DNA from: Mucor racemosus
Taxonomy: Eukaryota > Mucoromycota > Mucoromycetes > Mucorales > Mucoraceae
NCBI GenBank assembly: GCA_027405735.1
Contig: JAPEHQ010000011.1
Coordinates: 310,001-374,000, forward strand
Length of the DNA: 64,000 bases
Reading direction: 5' to 3'
This document shows positions 1-12,115 of the stretch, one piece after another; position 1 is the stretch's first letter, and every line of letters starts with the position of its first letter. The notes under the pieces were generated by a model. It ran no database searches. It had not been told where the DNA came from and worked only from the letters and a program-made list of their open reading frames with translations. The translations under genes and the position numbers were made by a program.

Positions 1-702
1 TATGACCTCCAACATTATCAGAAACGTCAATTTCAATATCCAAATATAATAAATACAAAACAAGCATGGCATGAGATGAATGTACAGCCAAGTGAAGTGC
101 GTTGAATCCTTGTCCATCTTTGAGTGATGGGTTGGCTCCTTCTTTAATCAATCGATGTACTGCACCTAAACGTCCTTGCCTACTGGCCCAATGTAATGGC
201 GTTGCTTGTAAATCACCAGCTGGTGCATCTACTATAGCTCCTTTATCGATTAAATATTTTACACATACATCATTGTTGGCTAACGTGGCATAATGTAAAG
301 CGGTAGCTCCTTGATTATCCACGTCTTGAACACTGGCTATTTTATTATCTAATAGATAACGTATTGTTTGAAAGGAACCTCTTTGAGCTGCATCAAATAT
401 ACTAACAGCTGTATGAATGATAGTGTGAGTTGTTTTGTATATATATATATATATATGTGTGTATGTGTGTGTGTTTTTTTTCATTTGATTTACTTACATT
501 CTGTATTTTCAGTCCCTATTTCTGCAGTTGCTTGTTCAGTAGATACAGTTGTTGTGGCTGATTGCTGTTGTGTTTGCTGTTGCTTTGAAATGGGCGGAAA
601 TGAACTCACAGTAGACGTTACACCTGAAGTTGCTTGTTGTGATTCAGTTTCATCGTTATTCAACAAGGGTTGTTTATCTTCTTTTTGATCTTCCAATGTC
701 AT
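1..702 (-). CDS. Akr1-type ankyrin-repeat palmitoyltransferase, 5' part (runs off the window)
   Basis: Two minus-strand exons, 702-498 and 408-1, joined across an 89-nt intron (GTAAGT at 497, AG at 410-409, phase 1). The intron holds AT and GT microsatellites. The first ATG is at 702-700; an in-frame TTG at 726 is not used as the start. The N-terminus is Ser/Thr/Gln-rich and probably cytosolic. From 408 down, at least three ankyrin repeats are seen with typical motifs (TALHYA, ATPLHWASRQG, NALHLAVHSSHAMLVLYLL). The spacing and the GDLQATPLHW signature match the ankyrin head of Akr1/HIP14-type S-acyltransferases, integral Golgi/endosomal membrane enzymes that transfer palmitate to cysteines. 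The DHHC catalytic domain and membrane segments would lie beyond base 1, so the enzyme call rests on the ankyrin head alone. Another ankyrin protein cannot be fully excluded. Confidence 0.8.
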
Positions 703-726
703 ATTATTAAGGTACCCGCTTGGCAA

Positions 727-2107
727 ATAATTTGCTGGGTAAAGTTTATAATAGAAGAAATGAAGATGTAAAAGTAAGCCAATTGACTTTTAAATCAATC
801 CCCTTCTTTCGAAACCATTACACAAAGAAATAGAGTCTCGGATAAAAGCTTACATTGACCGAACATTTGTGCTAAGCATTTCTACCAAATCTATAGAGAT
901 TCTATAAAAAAAAAAAAAAAAAATGAAAAAACTAAACTACTTTCTTTATGATATGCTATCTATAAAAGATACTCCGTTTTGATTTCACATTAGAATGCTT
1001 CTAATGCAATACTTTTTTACATCCAAAACATGCCAATACACATCATCTATACCATGGAAAGCCAAGATTGACAGTCATTGTATTTAAACTACAGCAATTT
1101 GTAAAATGCAAGGTGTATAAAAAGCCATGAAAAATTTTCCTACTTGTTTTTCTTCTTTAACACAACGAGACTCTTTAACTATTTGTACTTTATCCCATGG
1201 TACCTTCAGTCACTCAGTACTCGAATATAAACTATGCTTTGTCAGACAGCGAATCCTGATTTTAAATCAAGAATACTTGTATTCTTTTTTTAACATTTGA
1301 ACGATCCGTTCGCAGACGAAACTTCATTTATTAATCTTATCATAAAAAAAAAAAAAGAAAAAAAGAAAAATATAGAGAGACTCATATCTTGAAATATGTT
1401 CCTCACATATTTGATGCTGTAAACTACAAGTTTACTTCAAAAACATGAGCATGTATCCAAGAAATCTTATAATATTAATTTGACATTTCAACTGTAAAGG
1501 GATTTTCCTGGGTTCAGTTTTCTTGTTTTAATCCAGCTGTTTATTGTGCTAAATTCTGCAGCATTTGTTGTGCTCTGTAATATTTTTTTCTTTGCGTTTT
1601 TATCCATGTAAAAACATTTTGAGGAGTAAATCAAAGAGTGCCATACAAATGATTTCATTTGACTGAATCGCATCTTGATCGGGCAAATTGCAAAAAAAAA
1701 ATAATAAAAATAGTTCTAGGTGTTTATACTGCTCCATAATAAGGCGGATATCAAAGCCTTTTGGAGTATGATACTTTGCTCGATTCTTGTCATTAGGTAG
1801 TCGTTTCCTGATGTAAGGTTGAAACATCTAGAAGATAATCACTGATTTAATCAAAGAATTTAGCACAATTATCAATATTTCATTCAGTTAATCACATTCT
1901 AAAGATGCACGATATATTCCACTAATATCCTTGACATTTAAATAAGCTTGAATGTGCCAAGAATTAACTTTGTAAAGAAAAGTGGAGGCAAATATAGCTA
2001 TTTGACGTGTAATAATGATGGAAGAGCCAAAATAATAGGGCACGGCCCTGATGGGCGGGGGTTGAAATCAAAAACAAATATTTTTTTCATTTTCGTTCTG
2101 GAAGGAT
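727..2107. other. Intergenic, AT-rich, no gene recognised
   Basis: Long A-runs lie near 906-922 and 1346-1370. A 75-codon minus-strand reading frame starts at an ATG at 1827, just after a pyrimidine-rich TTCTAG that could be a splice acceptor, but its product is not recognised. No RNA gene or promoter could be supported. Confidence 0.5.
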
Positions 2108-2123
2108 GATTTTGAAAAAAAAA

Positions 2124-2531
2124 GCCCTTGGTGGTTGGGCCGAATGGTTAAGAAGTGTACTTCCCAAGCGCACGACTCGAGTTCGAATCCTGGTGGACGC
2201 AAGTTTGTTTGATAATATTATGTAGTACTGTATTTCCTGTTTAGTGTCATGTCACCAACCCACAACTTTTTCGTATGACGTTCTCCGCATGCCCGTTTTG
2301 GCTCTTGGTGCAGCACTTTAATTAGTCGATTTCTTTCCCATCTTTCATAGTATAATCATTATAGCGACCTTGTTTACAGTAGGCCCACTTGTGGAGACCT
2401 CTCAACCTCTTCCCATATGGCTTACGTTGTGCTACATGAAACGTTATTGTAGGAGTTTCATGTATATTAAGTCTTCACATTAAATAATAATAAATAAAGT
2501 ATATCCACTACGTTCTACCCTAAAAAAAAAA
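2124..2531 (+). mobile_element. tRNA-derived SINE with 16-bp target-site duplication
   Basis: A 408-bp element with a tRNA-like head (about 2126-2203), an unrelated body and a terminal A10 run (2522-2531). It is flanked by a perfect 16-bp direct repeat, GATTTTGAAAAAAAAA, at 2108-2123 and 2532-2547. The head carries a Ser/Leu-tRNA-like box A (TGGGCCGAATGG with GTTAAG following) and a box B (AGTTCGAATCC), but its stems are degenerate, so it is not a working tRNA gene. The order Pol III promoter, body, poly(A) and target duplication is that of a SINE mobilised in trans by a LINE. No second copy was found in this window. Confidence 0.85.
2136..2190 (+). promoter_or_regulatory. Internal Pol III promoter of the SINE (box A and box B)
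   Basis: Box A is at about 2136-2147 and box B at 2180-2190, 44 bp apart, which is normal for a type 2 Pol III promoter. The anticodon-loop equivalent reads TTCCCAA, but the anticodon and T stems contain mismatches and wobble pairs. Confidence 0.65.
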
Positions 2532-2547
2532 GATTTTGAAAAAAAAA

Positions 2548-5500
2548 ATACGGTTTTTCGAAGATATCTTTATAAAATATTAGTTTAACATGGGTTATAA
2601 ATTAATTGAAAATAGTAGTACTTTTTGAGACGCATCTAATGGTAGTATTAAAAAAACATTTCTTCACATAAAATATTGAGAAAAATACGATTATAAAAAA
2701 ATGCTGTTTTTCCCTAAAAAGCACAAAATTTAAATATAAATCTTAAATTACACACTCTTATATAAAAGGCTGTACTTTTGCGACCATTTTGTACTAATAT
2801 TTATCATAATAAAATATTCCAATTTTGAGGTGAAAAACAGGATTTTGTTAAAATTGCAAATTTCCATGAGGGATACCTCATGCAAAATGGCCATAAAATT
2901 AATGATCCAAAGAAGTTGTAAATAGGATGCAGAAAGTATTTCATGGATTAGAGAAATCGTTTGGTATGCTTCTGAGCATCAGGGAATGTCTAAATATGGA
3001 GATATGCGCTCTTTCAAGTGCTGATTTCACGAGTAATTTTGTGAAACATTCACATAAAAGTGATGAGTTCTCCACCAAATCCATATTGCTTTCTTTAAAA
3101 AAAAATACAAACGTTTTTAAAGAGTTATAATGCATTGATATAATGTATTACTTTAGTGATAAAGTATTTTTATAATATTGTAAAAATTCTTGAAAAGAGT
3201 ACTTTTGGGACGGAGTAATGTTTCACAAATGTACTAAAACAGAGTTTTCAATTGAGAAACACATGCAACCTTGGGTGCTGGTGCATTTCAATGATTAAAT
3301 CAAACAACAGCAATAAGTAAGCGTTCAATTTTTGTGCTGCAAGTTAGTTTTGAAGTAATTTTTCTTATGATTCTTATATTATTGCTTGAGACAATTTTTT
3401 TGACAAACTTTCAATATACATGCCTATTATCAAGATATTTGATTGCTTTATGCATGTAAGATAAAAAAAAAATAGTTGGTTATGCTTGCATAAGAAAAAC
3501 AATATTTATAAACTTAAAATATATAACTCTTTTTTCTCCAGACGAGCAGTAGAATGACAGTAATAAATATCTGCGGCATCTACTAGTACGCTCACTGTAA
3601 TCTCTGGATAGTTGGTGTCAAACCCTTCATCTTTCTGGCAATTTCATCAACATCAGGGTACCTCTCCTAGTTGTATCATTCCAATCAATAGAAAAAGTCG
3701 TGCTTTTAACAACGCTATAAAGGATCAAGAGACTAAAGAAAATGTAGAATAGAGGCAAAGAACGCATCTAAAGAGAATGTTGTATGCATATTTTCATGTC
3801 CACGTTTTCTAAGACTTACTTTGGTGTTTGATGCATAATTTGCAAAAAGAAAAAAAAAAGTAAAAAGGAAATAGAATTGATTTATACTTTTTATGTATAA
3901 TCTTCTTTCTGCCCTGAATAATTTATCTTTAATACCTATCATCTTTTATTTACAAAGGATACGCATTTTATCTACACCAAATACGTACACAATTGGTTAA
4001 AATCAGTTTTGATGCATCAAGTTGAATATTTTCTTAAGCATAATCAAATATCGTGAGGAAGGTGTACAAATGCACAAGATGCTTTGTTTATACCGAATAT
4101 TATAATATTTTCTATTCAAACAGCTACAACAGTCATCTTACGACAAATATATCCAATATATGCAATATCCAATGCGGCCATCACTTTGTCCAACCTATTT
4201 TGTCCACTATTGTGCATAGCAACCTCGGATGAAACTTCAAAATGGCTAAACAATGCGTGCTCGTCGTTTGAGTATTTCGAACGCCGCTTTTTTCTGAGAG
4301 TTTGCGGTGAGCCTTTAAAGGATTCTCAGGTTAGTTGCATGAGTTTCATTGACTAACGAAACAAACATTTATAATCAGCAAAAGCTGCAGACAGATGTAG
4401 TATTTTTTATTCTGCAGCAGTATATAGATATTCCACTGTGATCGCACTTTTTTGTGGGAGTAATTGATATTTTGAAGGAGCTAAAGATAAGTATGTTTCA
4501 ATAAGCGAAATAAATAATAATAAAAGCAAAAAAAATAAAAAAAAATGCAACAGTATACTTGTATGTTAAACAATTGTTTAGTGCAATATTTATGACTATC
4601 AAAAAGTTAAAAATGGTAGAAAAATCGTTTGAAAAGCAACAAATTTTGGCGGCAGTTAATATTCTGTCAGCTGCTGCTGCTGCGTTAATATTTTTGTGCA
4701 TACGGTATGCACGAACCGAAAAAATTTTCCAAGATGTTTCACGATAATGGGAAAATGTCACTGTAGCTCATGAACACACGCTGGATGGTATTATTTTCTT
4801 AGTAAAACAAGTTTCCCGATTTTTAATGTGGAGTACATCAACCTTTAAAAAGAAAATATTTGTGATTATTATGTACGCATTGCCAAGATTATTCTTTTTT
4901 GGTTGATGTATTGTTAATTGCCTCTTGAAAAGCGACGATCTCTTTTGATTTTTCTGCTAGGTTTCACATATTAAACCGGTTATTGGTTATAAGCATGAAT
5001 ATATTCATTAGAGCTTAATCAATAATTTAGTATGTGCTAACGCATGTTTATTCTGATCTCTGATAGCTGATTGATAGCATATATCGGGAAACTATCATAA
5101 AGATCAACTAGTTAAGGGGCTCATCAAGTAACTCAAATGATAAGATCGATGCAGAGGTGCGGCCTCGTGGCATCATCCTGAAACACTTGTTATATATCTT
5201 TTTTACATAATATATAATCATTTATTATGTGTACCACATCTTCGTTATGGTATTTTTCTCACATGGAAGGAGTTGGAACTGGCGCTAATGCTTTCCATGT
5301 ACAATGAATAAAGCTCCCACACCATAAACAAAGTAGATTATGTTTATATAAGCTTTTGTTATTGATTGGTGATTTACTTATTTACAATAGTAATAAACAA
5401 ATCAATTGACAATAAATTAGGGTTTTCTCACCACATGACCTTGAATGCAAATGCTATGATTGGGTTTATATGATTATTCTATGATGGTTTCCAATGAAAA

Positions 5501-6067
5501 AGTTTAATATTTCCAAATGTTGAATATTTCATATAAAATGTTGATTATACCGAGATTCTCGTAGTACAAGATTTGATTTACAACCTGGTGTGCTTTGTTG
5601 CCCTCTTGGCTAGGCTGCAATTAAGGTCCAATTAAAACATGACATTTTTAATATATGTTTGTAAGATCAATTTTAATAGTTTTGGTCATTTGATGTAAAA
5701 AAAGAAGCCCAGGTTAAGGATGATATACTCATTACTCATTATCACATTTCAATAAGGAACAAAAAGAAAAGAAAGTTCCCGGTAATGTAATACATGTACA
5801 AAGGCACAGAAATACGGTTAAGCGCAGAACCCGTTTACAAGCAAGATATAAAATCGATTCTGTGGGAATGAAGGTATTTTATTGAACAAAAGCACTTGAT
5901 GACAGGTTGTGTTTCATCTTAAATTCCCAAAATAAGTTTTACTGGGCCCCGTTTCACAGGCTGTAGGAATAAATAAAGGAAAAACTAACTGAAAAGAACC
6001 TTCAAGATATAGTTTTCAACCTTCTCTTTTTCTTTTCCCTTTTCCCGTAGCACTAAACATTAATATT
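2548..6067. other. Intergenic, AT-rich, with an old dispersed repeat
   Basis: No gene is recognised in 3.5 kb. The stretch 2560-3140 resembles 13040-13720 in word order (for example TTCAAGTGCTGATTTCACGAG near 3014 against TTGCAAGTTGTGATTTCTTG near 13526), which suggests a decayed dispersed repeat. A somewhat GC-richer patch at 4160-4340 has no ATG-initiated frame of note. Upstream of 6060 a pyrimidine tract ending CCCGTAG could be the acceptor of a 5'-UTR intron of the next gene. Confidence 0.45.
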
Positions 6068-7141
6068 ATGGTTTTTGGTAACCTTTCTTTTCAGTCACAA
6101 TCATCATCCTCTTCCTCTAATACAACATCATCAACAAAACGCCAGGAGAGAGGAAATCATATAAAACCAATGGAAATTTTGACCAACGCTTTAGCCTCTG
6201 TTTCCAACACAGCACCACTATCAGGTTCAATGCCTTTTCCTTTTGATCAACCACAATATTTACCACCCATTAAAAGAGTAAAGACAAGTGATAGCATGTT
6301 GGATTTAAATGATCCTCAAACTTATCGACCAAAAGCTCATGGCATTCATGTAGATGTCATTTTACAACAAGCTACATGTTCTGGCTGGTTAACCAAACAT
6401 CGTGCACCAACATTTTCATTTATGAAAAACATCAAAAGACGTTATGTTGTGCTTGTAGATCGTATGCTTTATGGATTCAAATCTGAAACACCGGAAACAT
6501 ATAGAGAATTTCTCGAATTAACAAAAAATACACATGCATTTGTAACAGATCAATTTGCCGGTGAATTATACTGCATTGAAATTAAAAAAATGGGCTATGA
6601 TGATTCTTCTAGTTGGTTTTTACAAGCAGACGATGCTGAATCAATGAAACTTTGGTTAGATCGAATTAAGAGAACTATTGCATGGCTCCGTACTGGGACT
6701 AGTGGTACCATTACTAAGGGTAGTTTAACAACAATCACAACTGAAGAAGAAGAATATTCTCGTATAGTCAACAATACAAAACAAACTATTTACAGTTCAC
6801 CAACATCTAGCCAAAGTAATATATCTCTAAGTGATAGTAATAGCTGGCCTCATTCATTAAATTCATCATTTATTGTAACAACAACAACAAGTACAATAAA
6901 CCCAATGCAACCATCTTCACCAATTACAAATAATAACTTGGAAAATGAATCTATATTATCATTTTCTTCATCAGAATACTCATCTGTGGAAAGAAATAAT
7001 AGTTTTAGCGACTCAAGGAAATCATCTTTAAGAGTTGCTAGACCTAGCTTATCTTCACCATCAAATTACACAGTGCTACCTCCTCAACTGCCTCCACCTA
7101 AAACTCAACCACCACCTATTCCTTCTTATGCTTATTTATAA
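6068..7141 (+). CDS. PH-domain protein, 357 aa
   Basis: A single uninterrupted frame from ATG 6068 to a stop at 7139-7141. A pleckstrin-homology domain spans roughly residues 104-207. It begins with SGWLTK, has the basic RRYVVLV strand and a FLQADDAESMKLWLDRI C-terminal helix with the conserved Trp. PH domains bind phosphoinositides or proteins, so recruitment to a membrane or the cortex is likely. The flanks are low-complexity: Ser/Thr/Gln-rich at 8-25, Ser/Asn-rich from about 215 to 330, and a Pro-rich tail (PPQLPPPKTQPPPIP) that could bind SH3 or WW domains. No catalytic domain is visible, so it is probably an adaptor. A polyadenylation-like AATAAA lies at 7186-7191. A 5'-UTR intron ending at 6050 is possible, but no in-frame upstream coding exon was found. 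Confidence 0.85.
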   Translation: MVFGNLSFQSQSSSSSSNTTSSTKRQERGNHIKPMEILTNALASVSNTAPLSGSMPFPFDQPQYLPPIKRVKTSDSMLDLNDPQTYRPKAHGIHVDVILQQATCSGWLTKHRAPTFSFMKNIKRRYVVLVDRMLYGFKSETPETYREFLELTKNTHAFVTDQFAGELYCIEIKKMGYDDSSSWFLQADDAESMKLWLDRIKRTIAWLRTGTSGTITKGSLTTITTEEEEYSRIVNNTKQTIYSSPTSSQSNISLSDSNSWPHSLNSSFIVTTTTSTINPMQPSSPITNNNLENESILSFSSSEYSSVERNNSFSDSRKSSLRVARPSLSSPSNYTVLPPQLPPPKTQPPPIPSYAYL

Positions 7142-8656
7142 AATCCATCAAACTTGCATTTTTCTTTTTAATATTGTAAATATTTAATAAATCACATACC
7201 ATTTTTTCTTATTCTAAAAAAAAATATTATAGTCTGTGCTTGATTTGATATATATATTTGTTCACTTGCTAATGAACCACCTTCCTTTTTCATAAATCAA
7301 GTATTTTTAAATACCCAATCAATGACTTTAATGCAATAATTTGGCTTTGATGTCATATAGTTTACAAAGCTAAAAAAAAAAAAAAAAATACGATAAATCT
7401 TGTTTCGTATGTATTTGTTTATAAACAATCATTAAGGAGTTGCAACGTGGTTGATTTAAAATTATATAATTCTTCAAGGAGACCTATTTATAATAACAAG
7501 GCGAAAAAAAAAAAAAAGAATAAATAATATGACGACCCCTGTTCTTGCTTATATTATCAGCTTATTATACCAGAGAAATAAAACCCGCCACCATGGTATT
7601 GTCGCCGCTGCCTCCGCGCAAAAACATACTTTTGGAGGTGAGATAATTTGGACTACCTGCCCAAAATAGTTTGGAATTCTATTTATGGAAAAGATCTGCT
7701 TCAGGGGTAACACAAAACAAACTCCGTTTAAAATCAAGAAAGTTTAAATTGGTATCATAGCAACGTGTTTGTATGCTAAACATGTAATCTCTGTGTGCCT
7801 GTGACTTTTTCATGCTCGTGTGAAGAGCATTTGAAAAACTGGATAGTAATACTGTTTATATAAAAAGCAACAACGAGTAGTTTAGCGAGTAAAACCACAT
7901 TACATCTTGATATTTTGAATCAGATAATTTAGATTATCTATAGAATATATTTTTAATTGGTGATACATCAGGCTCGAGAATAAATTTTGTAATAAAAAAA
8001 AAAAAAAAAAAAGTCAGCAGACTCTTTGTTTTGTGGTTTCCTTTTTTTTTTTTTCTGGGTCAATAAACTAGAAATAAATTGCGAGCACATAAACAAATAG
8101 ACATTTCTCATATAAACATAGTAACAATCAAATCATTGAAATGTTTTTTTTGATATTGTATTATAATAATAATGAACCAAATCTAGAATCCTGATTATAT
8201 AATGATATGGTTTGTTTAAGGAGTTACAAATCCTTGGAAACAAAAAGCTTTTAACTTGATTTAAAATAGAAAAAACGAAATATACATCGCTATTATACTT
8301 GGTTGTAAAAAAAAAAAAATGCAATCATTTGAAGCGATAAAGTTATGGAAGAGCGGAAACAAAAACAGTTCCTTGTGGCACACCCTCTTCTTTACTCCTA
8401 TCGTTACTGTTTCTTTCTCTTTGTAGTGTCGCTTAAAACGGTTAAGCTTTTTTCTCATCTCTCCATTCTTTTATCGTGTATATTTTTAAACTTTTTTTTG
8501 CTTTCTTCTTCTTTTTTTTTCTTTTTCTGCCTAATTGTCACCTTTCCTCCTCCTCCTCCCCCCTTATCCTTTCCTTACAAAGCTCTCACCCAATCCACAA
8601 ACATTTTGTGATTTATATTTACTTTCGTTTTACATTCCATTTAAAAATAAAATAAA
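7142..8656. other. Intergenic region and CT-rich leader of the homeobox gene
   Basis: 3' flank of the PH gene, then AT-rich DNA with several A-runs. From about 8380 to 8590 the plus strand is strongly pyrimidine-rich (CT tracts, CCTCCTCCTCC), as is common near fungal transcription starts. This is a plausible core promoter/5'-UTR for the gene starting at 8657. No TATA box or specific site could be assigned. Confidence 0.45.
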
Positions 8657-10852
8657 ATGACATCCTTACAACAACAACCACATCATCATCAATCTTGGTC
8701 TCAACAATTATCTGATGATAATAATAATACGGCGCAGACCGATCATCTTCATCATCAAGATGCAGTAGTAGACCAACAAGATCTAGACGACCTTAATCCA
8801 GATAACAACTCAGGCTCTAATTCAACCCCGCCTGTTCGTAAAAGAACAAGAGCTACTGCAGACCAATTATCCGTTTTAGAAGATACATTTGCAGTAAATG
8901 TCAGTCCAAATTCTAAATTGAGAAAGCAATTAGCCGAACAACTTCAAATGAGTGAAAGATCTATCCAAATTTGGTTTCAAAATAGAAGAGCAAAAGTGAA
9001 ACATATGCAAAAGAGAGCCCAAATGCAAATGCATCAAGCATCTATTCGTGCTCAATTGTATCAATATCATCAACAACAACAGCAGCAATATGGTCAGCCT
9101 TTGTTACCAATGCAACCTACTTCGTCTGCCGCTGCTGCCGCCGCCGCCGCCGCTGCTGCTGCTGTTTATCAACATCCTTATTACTATTCAAATGCTGCTA
9201 CTCGTTTAGCTATTCCTACAAGAGCTCAAAGTGTAGATGCTGTTCAATATAATAATGCAAGAATGATGAATTTACATCAACAACAACCCCAGGATATGTT
9301 GTTTACACCTGCCTCTTCTGTTCCTCCTCCTCCTTCTACTACCACAGGTACACAATATAGTGTTACTCCTCCTCCAATGTCATATCCTCAATACTATGGT
9401 CATCAACAACCTAGTTCCACCGCTTCATCTTCATCTTCTTGGCCTGCTCATCTTCAAGATGATTTGCCACTTACAAGACAAAGCATGCCTCCTCAAGTCT
9501 ATCCTTATGACTTTAATTCCTCTTTAGAACAATCTTCTATTGGTATGGAATTCCCTGAATATTTACATGGTCAAGTATCTCCAGCTTCCAGTCCTCTTCA
9601 TCAACAACAAAAATTAAATGCTACTATTCCAACTTTGGTCTCTGTTCCTGATGCTGGTCCAACAGCTATTTTAGCTACTAGTTTGACTCATTCGACTACT
9701 GGTTCTAATAATAACAGCCCAACTCCTGCTGCTGCACTTTCCACATCACCAGGTAAGTTTAGTAAAATTTCATTGTATTTCATTAAACTAAATTTTATTA
9801 TTATAACAGAAGTTTCAAATAATTTAGGTTTGTCTACTATTGACCCTTCTAATTTAATGATGTCTGCTACTTCTGTCAACAGTACAACAGATGAAAAGAA
9901 AGAATTCTCAGCAACACCAGATAATGCTAGTGTTAAAGATGACTCTTCTAATCTTAAACAAGATCCTGTAGTAGTAGTAGTAGAAGAAGAAGAACCTAAA
10001 GATTTATACCTAAGTGCTACTACATTGACCATTGGCACATGGCATCGTCTCAAGATGCATGAAACAGATCTTGTCTGTGTATATCGACCAGATACTAGAA
10101 CATTTGCATGGCATATCGTTGATGGTGGCTGTCATTTTAAAATGGAAGTAGCTCAAAACGCAGTATCTAGTATTGAATTTGTACTTGATGAACATGAAGC
10201 ATTAGCCGATGTTCATTTCGATATTAGTGAACCACCTTTATTCTATATGGAATCTACCACCACCACAACTACTACTATACCATTAGATGAATCTTCAACA
10301 CCTACAACCCCAAAAAAGAAGAACAACAAAAAAAATGAAAAAGATCAAAGCAATGAAACAGAACAACAACAAGAACAACAAAAGCAACAAGAAAAGATTG
10401 TAGAAATCCCATCTCCAATGTGGGTTCAATGCTCTGATTTTACTGAAGGAAAACAAGCTTCTAGATTCTTTAGACATACATTAAAAGGAGTTGCTCATCA
10501 TATGAAACAAGAACTTTTAGCATTAATCCATAATCATGAAGAAACTAGACGTCTTGTTCATTTTATTGAACCACAACAATATAATTTAATGTATCAACCT
10601 ATTGTAGAATCTCAATCTTCCACTCATCCTCATCATCCTCATCATCCTCATCCTCACATCCAACAACAACAACAACAACAACAACAACATATTCATCACC
10701 CTCATCACCATATTCAACAACAACAACACTCACCAAATAATGAAGATCATTTATTAATGCAAGCTGCAGCTGCTGGTTTTATGAATCCAAACATGTATTG
10801 GCCAAATCAACCAACAAATGAGCCCATTGCTTGTGAATTGTACATGAGTTAA
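8657..10852 (+). CDS. Homeobox transcription factor (712 aa spliced, one small intron)
   Basis: ATG at 8657 and TAA at 10850-10852. The homeodomain covers residues about 60-120: an RKRTRAT N-terminal arm, then a helix 3 with the diagnostic IWFQNRRAKVK. A canonical intron lies at 9753-9809 (GTAAGT...AACAG, 57 nt, phase 1). A downstream AG at 9826-9827 is also in frame and would remove six further codons. The rest is low-complexity: His/Gln-rich N-terminus, an Ala13 tract (about 159-171), Pro/Ser-rich middle, and His/Gln runs near the C-terminus. A conserved-looking globular block (TIGTWHRLK to the SPMWVQCSDF / HMKQELL region) lies in the C-terminal half. This arrangement recalls fungal HOY1/Phx1-type homeobox regulators, but that subfamily call is tentative. 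A nuclear DNA-binding regulator is well supported; its targets are unknown. Confidence 0.9.
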   Translation: MTSLQQQPHHHQSWSQQLSDDNNNTAQTDHLHHQDAVVDQQDLDDLNPDNNSGSNSTPPVRKRTRATADQLSVLEDTFAVNVSPNSKLRKQLAEQLQMSERSIQIWFQNRRAKVKHMQKRAQMQMHQASIRAQLYQYHQQQQQQYGQPLLPMQPTSSAAAAAAAAAAAAVYQHPYYYSNAATRLAIPTRAQSVDAVQYNNARMMNLHQQQPQDMLFTPASSVPPPPSTTTGTQYSVTPPPMSYPQYYGHQQPSSTASSSSSWPAHLQDDLPLTRQSMPPQVYPYDFNSSLEQSSIGMEFPEYLHGQVSPASSPLHQQQKLNATIPTLVSVPDAGPTAILATSLTHSTTGSNNNSPTPAAALSTSPGKFSKISLYFIKLNFIIITEVSNNLGLSTIDPSNLMMSATSVNSTTDEKKEFSATPDNASVKDDSSNLKQDPVVVVVEEEEPKDLYLSATTLTIGTWHRLKMHETDLVCVYRPDTRTFAWHIVDGGCHFKMEVAQNAVSSIEFVLDEHEALADVHFDISEPPLFYMESTTTTTTTIPLDESSTPTTPKKKNNKKNEKDQSNETEQQQEQQKQQEKIVEIPSPMWVQCSDFTEGKQASRFFRHTLKGVAHHMKQELLALIHNHEETRRLVHFIEPQQYNLMYQPIVESQSSTHPHHPHHPHPHIQQQQQQQQQHIHHPHHHIQQQQHSPNNEDHLLMQAAAAGFMNPNMYWPNQPTNEPIACELYMS
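9753..9809 (+). other. 57-nt intron, length divisible by three and free of stops
   Basis: Strong donor GTAAGTTT and acceptor TTATAACAG. If it is retained, 19 residues rich in Phe, Ile and Lys are added and the frame stays open. An alternative acceptor 18 nt downstream also keeps the frame. Confidence 0.8.
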
Positions 10853-12115
10853 TTTTTGTACCTGTATTTGTATATGTATGTGTGTGAGTATACGATGTGT
10901 ATTTGTTGTCGTATATCCTCCCTCCCTTTCCTCCCTCCTTCAAAAGAAAAAAAAACCTCCTATTTTCTTTGTAGTGTATTATATCTTTCTTTTCCCTCTC
11001 TCTCTCTCTCTCTTTCTCTATTTCTTTCTTTCTCTCTTTTTCTTTCTTTTTTTAACAAACAATAAATAAACAAACAATATAAATACTTTTTTTTTTTATT
11101 AAACCAACCCCCTTAAATCAACCGTTCTTTAAAGTTAGTTGTACATAACAACAACAACAACAACAACAAGCCTCAATGCTAATAAAATGTTCCCCTTTTT
11201 CAATGTATTGAATACATGAAAAAAAGACGCGCACGCTGCATAGCGTCATAAAGAATCTTGGGCAGTTTAGAAACAAGTTGTACAGATGTCATGTCATGAT
11301 CGAACGAAACTTTTTTTCAATATTGTTAAATTCAGGGCACTGATGCATGTCAATTAAAATACATTCAATGTATATACAAATACGGATGATAGATCCCCCT
11401 CTCCCTCTCTTTAACAACATGTTTTAGTATCTCGGGAATAAGACTTGCATTTCTTTTTTAATTTAAGTAAAAATAGATTTTTGATTCCACTAATTACATG
11501 TCAAATATAGACTTGTTTATTGGCAAACCTTATAAACTTTTCGTTGTCTTTCGTTGAAATTTGATGGATAAAATTTTTCATTAATTAGCCTATTAAAAAA
11601 GAGTATAGTACATGTAGTTGGTACACTTTGTGGGCCATCTTTATTATGAAGATTGACTTCCTCAAGTCAACGTTTTATCATTAAATGTCTGATAAAGCAG
11701 CTTTCGTAGCACAACAGCAGCAGACTGTCATTTAAAATCCGTCCTTTCTTATCATTTAAAGGGTTATTTTTCACATTTTGATAAACTTAAACCTTATAGA
11801 ACTATCTATAAATGCTCTATAACGTGCCTGCAATGCATTTGTATATTTTGGCTCGAATCTACAGAATTCTATTTGATCTAAAGGTGCTTTTAATACTACA
11901 TTTGATCTCTCAAATTTATAATAATCTTTACAAAAATGATCATTTAGCATGCAAAGTTAGGATAGTATCGCAAAGCAACAAATACTAATGTCACTTACAT
12001 ATATGCACGAAGATAAGGTTAAAATTAATCGTATCATTATATGTTATCTAAATGCTTCAAACCCCCTTTATAATACAATGTCAAAGAAGTGATGATAAAA
12101 ATATGGTACATTCTT
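10853..12115. other. Intergenic: 3' flank of the homeobox gene, simple repeats
   Basis: CT-rich microsatellite at about 10995-11055, AATAAATAAA near 11061, an (AAC)n run at about 11148-11169, then AT-rich DNA with no recognised gene. Confidence 0.5.

Noticed and set aside
2126..2203. Functional tRNA gene (CCC anticodon loop)
   Set aside because: The anticodon and T stems carry mismatches, and the segment is the head of a SINE bounded by target duplications.
8345..8611. 88-codon plus-strand frame upstream of the homeobox gene
   Set aside because: It reflects the CT-rich leader (Phe/Leu/Ser/Pro only), not a protein.
10856..11069. Short frames downstream of the homeobox gene
   Set aside because: Produced by a CT microsatellite in the 3' flank.
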